Below, piece by piece: positions 1 to 12,000 of a DNA stretch of 64,000 nucleotides (within the stretch, counting starts at the first letter, position 1; each line of letters opens with the position of its first letter). The stretch is from NCBI RefSeq assembly GCF_000327385.1, contig NW_008709640.1, forward strand, positions 921,151-985,150. Direction: 5' to 3'. The DNA comes from Lottia gigantea. Lineage: Eukaryota; Mollusca; Gastropoda; Lottiidae. Both the position numbers and the translations under genes were made by a program. The notes under the pieces were generated by a model that worked only from the letters and a program-made list of their open reading frames with translations, did not search any database and had not been told where the DNA came from.

Positions 1-1280
1 CAAGCCAACCTTTGCTGCTGCAACACTGTGTTCTTATTTTTGAATTTGATTGGTTGTGGCATTATTCTCAACCAATAAAATGTTATCACTAAATGATTCT
101 GAAGATAATTATCTTATATACACAATCACAAATTGATTAAATTGATAAGGGACATATGAGGTTAATATGTAGGAGATATTGTGCTGCTGTATCAAGAGAT
201 TGACTCTTTGGTGAAGCAAGATGTATTTTTTCTAATATAAACAAACAAGTATTTTGTACCTTGACTTAAATAACTTTTATGCAAAAAAACATAAGTGAAT
301 TATCAATATCAATAACATAAGTAATATTTACTTAAAGATGTGCTGTACATTACTTATAACATGATTGACAATGTCTTGTTATTTTCTCCTGTTTTTACCA
401 CCAACGCAACTTTAAATATAATAAATATATGTACAATTCATCTTTAATTTATTAAGCTATAATTTAGACTTGTATTAAAGCACTTAATTCATACACAAAT
501 ACATTTCTACCTACATTATGTTGAAATAGATTGATTAGAATTATATGCCTATAGTCACTTTTGATTTGCTATGAAAACTTTTGTTATATATTTATGTATT
601 CGTATTTTTTATATATATATGATTAAATAGATTTGTTATAAAATCATTGTAAAGAGTCTTTCTTTGTCCGTCCTGTAACGTAATTGGACAGACTGAATTA
701 TTTGGTTTTAGTTTACCATTTGCCAGAGCTGCAGATAGCTACAGAAACTATTTTAGATTTCCATGAGATGAAATAGAAATCAATTGATTTCATGAAGTTG
801 AGATTGCTTGATATTAATATATCTTTTATATGTTCATGACAGCTTTAATGTTGCAGATAGCTTCATAAACTATGCTAGATGTCCATGACATGAAATTAAA
901 CCTTCTTACATTCATTCATTCATTACTATAGATTGGTATGTTTTACGAGTTCATGACAGCTTTAAGTTTCTATATATAGGCCTAACTCAATTTTGATAAA
1001 ATGAACATAAATAACGATATATGAATTCAGATTCATTGGTCAATGTCCTTGATATCGATTTCCGTCACCATTTCGTTGAAATCTGACGATGAAATGTTTG
1101 CAAGAAATGTCACTTTTAGTTTTGTGTTTTCATGATAGCTTTAATACCCGAATAAGGTCTGGTGAAACGCGACTACTTTTCATCGGTCATTATCTCCCCT
1201 TGGCAGCTCTTTCATGTTTTTCATGGCGCTAATCTAAAGAAAAATAAATAATATTTTTTTATCAATTTTAAATTATTAAA
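1..1280. other. Upstream region of PNKP, no gene seen
   Basis: No coding sequence is recognisable. The stretch is AT-rich and should hold the PNKP promoter and 5' UTR just before 1281. It contains a diverged direct duplication of about 48 bp (about 730-777 and 853-900, both built around GCAGATAGCT and ATGA-ATGAAAT). A short motif, TTCATGACAGCTTTAA or a close variant, recurs near 832, 950 and 1128. No TATA box or other promoter element can be assigned with confidence. Confidence 0.5.
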
Positions 1281-4200
1281 ATGAAAAGTTGCGAATTGAT
1301 TTGTAAAAATGGCACCCATGACCCTATTCCTTTACCTGACGGTGAAGTAGTTGTTCTAGGAAGAAGCCCACTGACAAAAATAAAGGATGCAAAGTGCTCA
1401 AGAAATCAAGGTTTGTAAAACCTATTTTTCCTCAACTATTTCTCTAAACTGCACAGGCTATCAATCATAGTAATATTGTAGCTTGCTCGTAGCTCTATCG
1501 AAAACAAAAACATTATGGATGTTTTTCATCTTTAAAAATGATCCTTTGGTGCAGTAAGCTTATAGAGTGTACCAAACTGAGGTGCGGTATGAAATTTGTG
1601 ATGATAACTGATTGATGCTGAGCCTTTCCCCTTGTTTGTATATGGATAAAAATTACCCTTAAATTTATGTGCACCATCTAAGTAGAAGTTATATTATTAT
1701 AACCATATCTGTAGGCCTTACTGGTTAACAATATTACTTCTATATGTAAATCCTGATACTTGTATAACATGCTCACAATTTATTATGTGTTTGTTTATTA
1801 CAGTTCAGTTAATAGCAGATTGGAAAAAGCAAGAGGTTGATGTCAAACAGTTAGGCAATCACTCTGGACATATTGATCAAACTAAAATAGAAAAGGGCAG
1901 CAGCATGAAATTAAAACCCGGTTCAACTTTATATATACTTAATGAGGACTATCCTCATGAAGTACAGTTTCAATTTCATGACATCAAACCCAAACGACTA
2001 AGTGGAATTAAAATACTTGATGTTTCTGGTGTTAAAAAGGCTAAAGTTGACATTAAATCTGAATTAGAACAGTTTTACAGTGATATTGATGCTCATGAAC
2101 AGTCAGTGGAGGAAAGTAAAGGTTCTAATGTTAAAAATACACTAGTGAATAATCCTAATGTATCTAATCAGTCATCAGTTTCAAAAACTGTTAATTCATT
2201 CATATCATCAAATAAGACTCCAATACAGCCATTTCAAATTGCCGCCACCGGTGCATCTAGTAATCATCTCGCCAGTTCTGAAAAAGATTCAAAAAAGCGA
2301 AAATTTCATTTAAATGATTCAAAACAGGACAATTCCAGTGAAAAAATTATTAAGTTGGATGAGAAAGTTTCAAGATTTGAAAAATCTATCTCAGAAAACA
2401 AACCTTCTAAGCCAATTATCGATCTTATGAAGCCATTGAAAAAGGATGCAAAACCTGATACCAATATAACATCTGATGATAAAAATTCTAAATCTGAAAA
2501 AGTTACAAAATCTGATAAGGACTTTATTTTAACAGCTATTAAAGAGTCAAAGCAATCAAAACTGGATTTTAAGTCCGATCTAGCGTCTAATTCCAAAGCA
2601 GACTCAAATTCTAAAAACTTGGAAACAAAACTTAAAGACAAGGATAATAAATCAGATAAAGATTACAAATCAGATAACGATTACAAATCCAACAAAGATT
2701 ACAAGTCAGATAAGCTTAAGGATTACAAATCCAACAAAGATTACAAATCTGACATAGATTACAAATCCAACAAAGATTACAAATCAGACAAAGATTACAA
2801 ATCAGACAAAGATTACAGAGACTCTAAACATTCAAAGTCAGATAAGGACAAAGAATCTGGTGATAACAAGGATTCTAAATCTAAAGACAAGGATTCTAAA
2901 TCTAAAGACAAGGATTCTAAATCTAAAGACAAGGATTCTAAATCTAAAGACAAGGATTCTAAATCTAAAGACAAGGATTCTAAAGAACGCGGTAGAAATG
3001 AAGACAAGGTCAGTTCTACCTCCAAATCCTCAGACAATAAAAATGTATCTGATAGTCAAGATGATGAAGAGAAGCGTGTACAAGATTTGAGTGAAAAATT
3101 AAAATTATTACAAGAAAAACAAAGGGCTGAGAAGAAAGACAAACCTGAATCTCCTGTGAAGCCAAAGATTGAATTCAAATTCTTCACTAAGAAGACACCA
3201 ACAGCAAATGAATGGAAACAACATGATAAGTTATATGTCTACTCTTCTAAAGATATTGAGGGAAGATCAAAAGTAAGTTGATTATGTATTGATTTATATT
3301 TAAAGCCAAAACATTGATGCATAGTCAATGCATAGATTGTGTTTCAGTATTTAATGCCTTAAAAACAATTTTCACATCTTCTTGGGATGTTGGGGAATTT
3401 GAATGAATTTTTCTTTCTCTGTGTAGATTTCAAGGGATCTTGTGAATGATTAATTTTTTTATCAAATGTTTATTATTAAGATTGCAGGTTTTGATATTGA
3501 TGGCACTATTATAACAACAGCCTCAGGAAAAGTTTTTCCAACTCACAGTGGAGACTGGAAGTAGGTGTAATATTTTTCAGCTTACTTATCTTTTTATATT
3601 GCCTGAAATCTGTCAACTCAGTCGGTCGGTTATGGATCATAATCACAGCCAGTAATCTGTTGACCCGGAACCTTTTACCATTTGTCATTGTGCCATTATT
3701 CCAGCCATAGATTTATTTGGATAAAAGGCAAGAAGACCACTTTTTAGAGAGTATTTATGATTTTTTCTTATTTCTTTCAAATGTAGCTGCACAGCTTTTC
3801 TCTTTTAAAGGTGGATCTAATATAAAGGATGTATCAAACAAACTGAATATATTTTCAGATTACATTACCCTGAAATACCCAAGAAAATTAAAGAGTTATA
3901 TGCAAGTGGTTATAAAATAGTATTATTTACCAATCAGGTTTGTACGTCACTGTTAATTTTATGAAAACTGTTGTGATTAAATAACCCTTGAAACAATTCC
4001 TTAATCTCTGAGACTTTGGTGGCAACTGGAAATAGGATAGAGCTAGAAAGCTATAATAAGCTGATATTGTGGTCATTTGGTCTCAAATATTTTAAGCACC
4101 TGACAGATACTTTATTGAAAGATGTGCCTAAATGACTTTGTGCTGATTATTAGTGTGCCTAAAAAGTTTGTGCCAGTGAATATGTGCCTAATTGAGGTGT

Positions 4201-7200
4201 GCTTAAATAACACTGTGCCTAAATGATCATGTCTTGTGTATATTTGTGCCGAAATGACGAAATGACGGTGAACCGTATTGTTGGGTCAACTTGTCAACTT
4301 AATAAGCAAATTATACTAACATACAATTATATTTATATAGATGGGTGTTGCAAGAGGTAAAGTTAAGATTGAAGATCTAAAGGAGAAATTTACTAATATA
4401 GTTGAACGACTCAAAGTTCCAATACAGGTAGGATATGATCTTATGTAATATATCCTTCACTATAAGAAAAGCTTTTAATAGATCTAAGATTGGGCTTGGT
4501 AGTGTGGCCTCTTGTGAACAATACTGTCTTTTAGCATTCGACTGACACCTTACCATAGCTTATAATTAACAAATTGTCTATTTTGGTTAGGTTCTAGTAG
4601 CTACAGGTGCTGGTATGTATAGGAAACCCTGTACTGGTATGTGGGATTTTCTAAAAACAGAGGTAAGGGCTCAATTTTAGCTCAAAATGTATTCTGTGTA
4701 TCTTAAAGATGACATTGATTTATGATAAGAGAAAGGAGATATAATTGTCCTCTGGTATAAGTGGCAGACGTATAGTAATAGAAGTTGTTTCTATGATATC
4801 CATTGCATTATTTGATTAGATTTAAAATTTTATTGACAGGGTAATGATGGAGTTGAAATCAAATTAAGAGAAAGTTTTTATGTTGGAGGTGAGTGGTTAT
4901 AACCATTCTTATGTATGAATTGATTGTATGATGATTTGTTGTATGACGATGCCATTTTGAATTTTCTATCACTAGATTGACTGATTTAGATGATGATATT
5001 GGCAAATTACTTTAACAAAGACAAAAATGAGAACGAAATTAAATCTTGTTACCTTGAAGAATTGTACGGATTTCCCATATATATAAATATTCTTATCCAC
5101 ATAGATGCAGCAGGTAGACCTGATAAATGGAATCCAGGAAGAAAAAAAGATTTTTCTTGTAGTGATAGATTGGTAAGTTTCCAGCTACCTTCCAAAAACA
5201 TTTATAACCGTAACCATTTACCATGAAAGAGACATCTGTTTGACCAATCGTACCTTAGTCTCAGAAACAGGAAGTTTTTAGCAAAGCTAATCAGTAATAG
5301 TGTTCAGAGTTAAAATGTTGACTCATCCAGCCATATATAGATAAGACATGAAAAAAAAGTGATATATTTATGTGATTTTCGGGCAGTTCTGCCGACTATT
5401 GACATATATTTAAGACACAAATCAATCCTTGAAAATAGCCAGCCATGGCCTCAAAGTCAATATAATTTTTAATGTGAAGGTATTTATTTGGACCCTAAAA
5501 CTGTAAATTATGATTTAAGTTTTATCTAATTCTAGTTTGCTATTAATATTGGGGTACTTTTTCACACACCAGAAGAATTCTTTTTAAATAAACCAATAGC
5601 CAAGTTTTCACTGCCATCCTTTGATCCTGTAAGTATTCACTGTCTTTCTCTGTTTGTATTTCTCTATTTTGGTTCTCATGGCATCATCATTACTATTCAA
5701 TGAAACTAAAGTTGAAATTTTTATTAAATTAATCAATTTTTTTTTGTAGAGAAATCTATCAGAAGAAGATCCTCTTACAACTCCACCTGGTGGTAAAATA
5801 ACATCGAAATCACAAGAAGTAGGTTTATTTTTATTTATTTATTTTTTGGGCTAGTACACAAATTCATAAGTATGTACGTACTCATGGAAATCAGCATTTT
5901 TACTTTACATAGAATAGATGGAATCCATGGCATAAATAGTCAGGAAAAAGTATTATTATTGCTTTCATCTTTTCTATTTTTAGGTGATAGTTTTAACAGG
6001 TTTTCCAGCATGTAAGTAGACATTTCTTTCATGATGTAATTTTCATTTCTTTCATTGGTTATTATTTGTACCACCAAACAGTTTAGATATTAAGTGGAAA
6101 TTATTCAATATACAATAATATAATACACTAGATATTGTATTTATATTATAACATTTTTATTTACAGCAGGAAAAACATTTTTTGCCAAGAAGTATTTGGT
6201 ACCAAAAGGATATGTTCATGTCAATAGAGTAAGATTTTAAAATTAAAACTGAGCTTTTTTGAGTTAGAACTTAGAAGTACATGTATATATTCTATTATGT
6301 ATTACTTATTCCTCATCTGTTTTGATTTCAAGCCAAAAATTTGAAATGCACTCGCATGTTAAAAGCATCGTGTCTTTGTGTGCTACCGACTGTGCTCAAT
6401 TCAATTCCTCAACAGTAAAAACTCTTAGATTATGGTATCGCTTTTACAAAATTCAACTCATTGGCACTGGCTATCAGCTCAATTAGGACCGGAAAAGTAG
6501 AGAACTTAAAACCAAAATATCTTTTCATTTACAAGGTTTTTATTTCAGGATACATTAGGTACGTGGCAGAAATGTGTCAGTTTATGTAAGAAATCTTTAC
6601 AAGGTGGTAAAAGTGTAGTTGTGGACAACACTAATCCTAATAAAGAGTCCAGAGAAAGGTAAAATATTTGTAGTTAAAGCTACATTGTGTCAAACAGTAC
6701 CTTCAGCTTCACTGTTATATATATGAGGAACATCATGTTTCAAATGAGTTTATTTTAGTGTTCATTGAGTTGAAAATCTATTAGAAGCCTATATGTTTAT
6801 TTATAGATATGTTAGCTGTGCTAGAGATGCTGATGTTCCTGTGCGATGTTTTGTATTATCAACTACAATAGATCAGGCTAAACACAATGAAAGGGTAAGC
6901 TTTTAATCTATATAATTTCCACCATTATTATTAGCTTTATATCTTTCCCGAATTATTATCCCTAGTGGACTCGAATAATTTTGAAGAAAACTTTTTCAAA
7001 CGTCCTCAATTTCAATACTACAGCCTGTCCTTAAACTGTCATGGCCAAAAATTGAAAGACACAGGCTTTTTCTTGAGTCCATATAGTGTTTGCTGTATGT
7101 TGATTTTTGAGAATATTGAAGTGAACTCATTAAGATGTAAATATATTTTCTTTTAACAGTTTCGAGAAGCTACAGATAAATCTCATAAAGCTATCAATGA

Positions 7201-7754
7201 TTTAATAATGAACTCTTTTAAGTAAGTTTCTCTGTTTTCTTTATATGTTGATGATTTTACACGTTTTCACATGATAGAAATCATTTGGGTGTTTGAGAAT
7301 GTAAATTGCGTTTTAATGTTCTAAAAATACCAGAATTAGCTCAAAAACAATGTGGGATCACCCCAGAGAAGCGAATTAACGAAACTAGTTGCACAGGTGG
7401 GTGAGTATGAATGTATAGAAATTTGTACTGGGCATCACCAATCATGCCATGATACTATCACGATACAAGGATCACAATACAACACGAATTGTATCAAAAT
7501 ACGACTGTGATATGGTACGCATATTGCGGCATGTCGTATCGCGATACATCGATTCACCAATGTACAGTGCCAGCACTAGTAGAAATACTGTTTTTTTTTC
7601 TTATATTCTAACCTCCATTATTTATTCCAGGTCCAAGTTGGTTTTCCCAGATAAAGACGAAGGATTCAGTGAAATATTGAAAGTGAATTTTGTGCCAAAA
7701 TTTGAGAACCCTGATCACTTTAGACTATATAGACAGTTTTTAATGGACAAATAA
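1281..7754 (+). CDS. PNKP: Bifunctional polynucleotide phosphatase/kinase (PNKP), 16 exons
   Basis: Repairs DNA strand-break ends in the nucleus: removes 3'-phosphate and phosphorylates 5'-OH so ligases can act. Exons: 1281-1410, 1804-3272, 3481-3560, 3859-3937, 4341-4427, 4591-4662, 4840-4888, 5105-5172, 5536-5628, 5750-5818, 5984-6011, 6167-6228, 6549-6658, 6807-6894, 7160-7221, 7631-7754; total 2670 nt, 889 residues plus stop, all phases consistent. Residues 1 to about 105 are an FHA domain ([18 protein letters not shown]), which in the family binds CK2-phosphorylated XRCC1/XRCC4. A long low-complexity linker follows. The HAD phosphatase begins near residue 534 with FDIDGT (nucleophile D538), then FTNQMGVARGK and [16 protein letters not shown]. 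The kinase has Walker A GFPASGKT (738-745) and [11 protein letters not shown]. The start ATG opens the FHA domain directly. Human PNKP is 521 residues; the excess is almost all linker. Family call is very secure. Confidence 0.97.
2640..2987 (+). repeat. In-frame tandem repeats coding the PNKP linker
   Basis: Two coding microsatellite blocks lie inside PNKP exon 2. The first (about 2650-2818) repeats 12-15 nt units coding KSDKDY and KSNKDY. The second (about 2867-2987) has about five near-perfect 21-nt units coding DKDSKSK. Together they encode roughly residues 322-438. Unit lengths are multiples of three, so copy-number change keeps the frame. The product is very hydrophilic and rich in Lys, Asp and Ser, presumably disordered. 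Confidence 0.95.
4085..4275. repeat. Imperfect repeats of TGTGCCTAAATGA in a PNKP intron
   Basis: The motif TGTGCCTAAATGA and close variants recur about seven times at irregular 20-30 bp spacing inside the intron between 3938 and 4340. It looks like a decayed minisatellite. No function is evident. Confidence 0.6.
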
Positions 7755-9025
7755 TCCATTGATCTCATTTCTTCTGGCATCTTTAAAAATACAAAATTGA
7801 AATGGCCCAGTATTGTTTAAAGCAATCTAATTAAGAATTTTTAGTTTGTGTTTGAGTCTGGAATTACAGACTAAATTCCATGGAATGTTCTAGTGTACCA
7901 AGCTGTGCTCTTATTTCTTTGTTGACATCATTCATTGTTTTGTAATAATAAGGTGTTTGAAAACTACCCAAAAAAATTGTATAAAAGGAATCTTTGTTAA
8001 TTGTTTATGAAAGCTTGTTTTGCTCATGATGTCCAGTCAAAAAAAAAGAAAAATGTAAATGCACTCATGTATGTGCAAAATATTAAAATCAACAACCCTG
8101 AAGAGCATAACCACAGTTATCATATAAAGTGTAATTTGAGCTATCGAATAAAAAAAGCTAATTAACAGAGCTATCACCAAAATTGGAAATTGAGCTATCG
8201 AATCACAAAAAGCTAATTAACTGAGCTATCACCAAAATTTGAAATTGAGCTATCGAATCACAAAAACCTAATTAACTGAGCTATCACTAAAATTGGAAAT
8301 TGAGTTATCATGCAAGTTGGTAGATATGCTAATAAGTTACAAAATTGTTGATCAACTGATCTTTCAACCAAAATGAGCTATCATATCACTAATTTCTTAT
8401 CAACTGATATATCAAAACAATTATTTCCTTATCAGATCAAATAAAGTACTCTTGTGAGTTTGAGATATAAAATAAACATGTTGAGATGAAGATTTTATAT
8501 CTAAGAGAGTGAAAATTATAAATATTAAGATACAGATACAAGGCAACATGAATATCAACAAATATATGGGATAATTTGACAGACAAAATAGTCAACAAAA
8601 TATTGTTTAAATAGGTCTGATACTGAAGATACTTAAAATTCTTTGGTTGAAACAAAAACATCTTTGGATGAAAAAAGTTACATAATTTATCTCCTTGTCA
8701 ATAAAACTTTTTCAACAATTAATGGAATTCTGTGGTAGAGGATTAAATTTTCATTGACTACCACATTTCTTAAGACGGGAAAACATACACATAAACACTT
8801 GTTTTGGTCATCTAGACATATTTGTCAAAAAGTCGCAAATAACAGCAAAATCTGACAGAAAATAATGCAAAATATATATCTTTGGACGGAATACTTGGTT
8901 GAAAATAAACATTTAAAAATTATCACAATGTAAGAGAAAAATTACTAGTAAATGAATAAATAACAAGGTATATAAATAGATAAACTACTAGTTGATATTG
9001 TATAAAAAGTTACTATATAAATAAT
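7755..9025. other. Spacer between converging PNKP and dynein genes
   Basis: PNKP ends at 7754 on plus and the dynein stop lies at 9026-9028 on minus, so this 1.27 kb should hold both 3' UTRs. An AATAAA at 8147-8152 on plus could be a PNKP poly(A) signal. No clear AATAAA was found on minus for the dynein. Apart from the tandem repeat at 8138-8301 nothing else is recognised. Confidence 0.55.
8138..8301. repeat. 55-bp tandem repeat, three copies
   Basis: Three nearly identical units start at 8138, 8192 and 8247, each beginning GAGCTATCGAAT and containing CTAATTAAC and GAGCTATCAC. A fourth decayed unit starts at 8302. The array overlaps the likely PNKP 3' UTR and its candidate AATAAA. Confidence 0.9.
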
Positions 9026-12000
9026 CTATTTGATATCACAGAGTAATGCTACTCCTCTCATTATCCAGTGAGCTGGAGACTGACTCTGACTTTGGGCACA
9101 TTTTAAAGTAACATCAGCAATATAGGTCAAGTCAGTTCTTCTGGGCTTCTTGTAAATTGGGCAGACGTACATTGTTCTGACGTCATAGGTTGGACCGCCT
9201 GTACTGTTAACAGCAGTTATGTGAATAATAGGCATGTTATCAAACAGTTGTTTTGGTCGTGGTTCACATAATTTATTATTTCTCTTGTCCCAACCAGCTC
9301 CTTCGAGGAACAGACCATAAACATAGACTCCTTCTGTTGGTGGTGCTGGTATATCTTCTTTATTCTGGTATTTAGTGACGTCATTACTCAGTATAACACT
9401 GTCTAAAGCCCAACCTTTATGAGCTCTTGTCACCTCCTAGAATAAAAACCATACAAGTCACTTTTAGAACTAATGAATTAAGGCATGTATGCAATAGAAA
9501 TGCCAAAGCTGTAAGGATTCTCTGTGAAAGAAGCTGAGTTCACAAATCCAATTGCAGAGTGGCATTAGGTGTTCCCAGAAGAACATTTTGAGGGTTTTGT
9601 GGTCACGTATTGGTCAAAGTGCACAATCTTGCTTATCTATTTCTGGCTTCACATAATATGCCCTTTTTTTATGAGAGAATTGCTCTGTAAATTTCAATTG
9701 ACATTACCATTATACAGGATAAAAAGACATAAATATAAGATTCAAGATTACAAACCTGTCTCATGGCTGTTAAGAAACCTTGTGGATTAAAGAATCCTGT
9801 CATCCAGAAGGATAGAGGTCGGCCATCAAAACACCATGTATGGAACTGTTGATTTCTATCAATTAATTCAGTGAACCAGAAACCTAGAGTACTGGAATCC
9901 CAGGAAACCTAGAATAAAGATAGAACAACCATTGAAGTTACAAGAACATGATATCACTACAGGATGGCAGACGACAATGATCAAATTAATCCAATTGACC
10001 AAGCTGTGGATGGTTACAGTCATGGTCAAATGTTGAAGCAAAGACGTCCCTTTTTCTCTCAAAATATGAAAAGTACTTAAAAGTACTTACTTTACTCCAT
10101 GATTTAGGTATTCTGGCATCATACATGGAATCCAAGGCATCTCTCAGATTTTCACTCATGATGATTGTTCCCTCAATGGCCAGTTTTAGATCTTGTAACG
10201 TTGTGCGTACTAAGCTAATAACTCTTTGCATTCTGTCAATTTCTTGTCGTAAGAAGATATTGATGGGTTGATATTCTCCCATCTTCTTTAATGCATTAGA
10301 AACCTCGAAAGGGACATAATCTGGTGGTAGTTTATCTAACATGTCGTCTGCTAATCTTGATACAATACTTTCTCTGGTTTCTCCTCCACCACTACTACTA
10401 TCTTTAGGTTGAATACTTAAAATGGTGTCTAAACTGGTTTTAGCTGTATTACTTTGATATCTGTAATGAAATAATTTATTCATAATATAGCAGCAGTTCT
10501 CCAAAAGAACATCAGCCAGCAATTTTTACTACCATTTGTTCATATTCTGAAAATCAGTTGTTGTGACATGGAACATCCAAAACATAATAATGTCAAATGC
10601 ATCAGGTAAACTCCAGTCAAACCATCCCCGGCTTATATATTCTGTACAAATCAAGCCCTTCCTTCCCTAGAATATGAAATCTGACTTACGTAATATCAGC
10701 ATTACCATGCAATCCAAAAACTTCTGGTGAGTCATTGTTTGGTAAATCATTGATAAATTCATGATATTCAGCAATTTTCTGACATTTTGGTATGACGTAA
10801 CCTTTACTGAAACTAAAGTTACTGTTAAACATCTTTTCATCAAACCATTCAGTACAGAATGTATTGAGCAGACGCTTATCAAAATCATCTGTAACTCGGC
10901 CTCCATATTGAATTTCACCCAACATGTATCGTACACAGGTCCATGTTACACCCTGAAATAATAGAAAAATATATTTTCCCAATCATTTTCCAACTATATG
11001 CGAACATGCAAAGAGAACCAAACGCCACTGTGAAATTATAGACTGAGATATGAAGCAAGCCAGTCTACAGACCCAAAATGTACTATGAAATTTAAGGAGA
11101 AAGGAAAGTTCAAAAGGAAAAGAACACAAAAAAGATTCACAAGATGATCATCAGGTGTACATAGTTGAATATTTTCTTTGCTTTGAGATAGCTATGAAGA
11201 AGAGTATGTTGGTGGACTTGTTTTTTTAAATTACAGCATAATATCTTACTCGTTTAATATCCATATCATCCAGATGGTTCTGTACAAATTGTACACTAGC
11301 ATTATAATCAGCAGTATTAAATTCATAGGGTATATTCCATCCTAGAGGTCCAAACTTTCTTCTTTCTTGTACAATTGTATGGAGAAATCCTACAGCATAT
11401 AACATGGGTTTCCATTGTGGCATGTTGGATATATCCAGGAAATCTTGGGTGATATTAGTATAGGTTCTTTTTAATCCAGCCTTTATACCTTGGGGTGGTT
11501 CATTAGTGAATTTAATGGCCATCTAAAATAAAATATTAAATCATATCAAAATAATATTTCATAGTATTAGAAGAATAGTGGAAATTTTTATTTAACTGCA
11601 ACTGTTTTGAGACTTTTACCCATTTAACTTGGGACAGATGTTCTAACATTACATATACATTCCATTACAAGTGGAAAATCTAAAAAAGCTTCCCAAACTT
11701 TCCCAAACGAATTTTAAAATAAACAGACCAAGTACTAATGATCTGAAACTGCAAAATAAATTTCAAAATCCCAAACAACATAATTTGCCAAACTTTGGTA
11801 GCAGCTAATAAACTATTCACATAAGGATGTATATCAATCATAAGTAAGTAAGTAAGCCCACCTGTAGGAAACTGATAGGGAATTTAAGATGTTCTTCTGT
11901 TGTAACCCACAATCTAAATTCATCATGTATAGATTCAGTTTCAATGATAGTATCCATTACTTCTACTACAAAATCTAAACTCAGATGACAATTTTGTAGC

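Noticed and set aside
2306-3037. Minus-strand open frames rich in Leu/Ser/Asp opposite PNKP exon 2
   Set aside because: They are the antisense reading of the Lys/Ser/Asp repeats and vanish outside them; the plus frame continues a conserved protein.
7440-7570. GATAC-rich stretch before the last PNKP exon as a regulatory palindrome or separate gene start
   Set aside because: The longer plus frame there simply runs into the last PNKP exon. The GTATCGCGATAC-like words look like a decayed repeat and I could not define ends.
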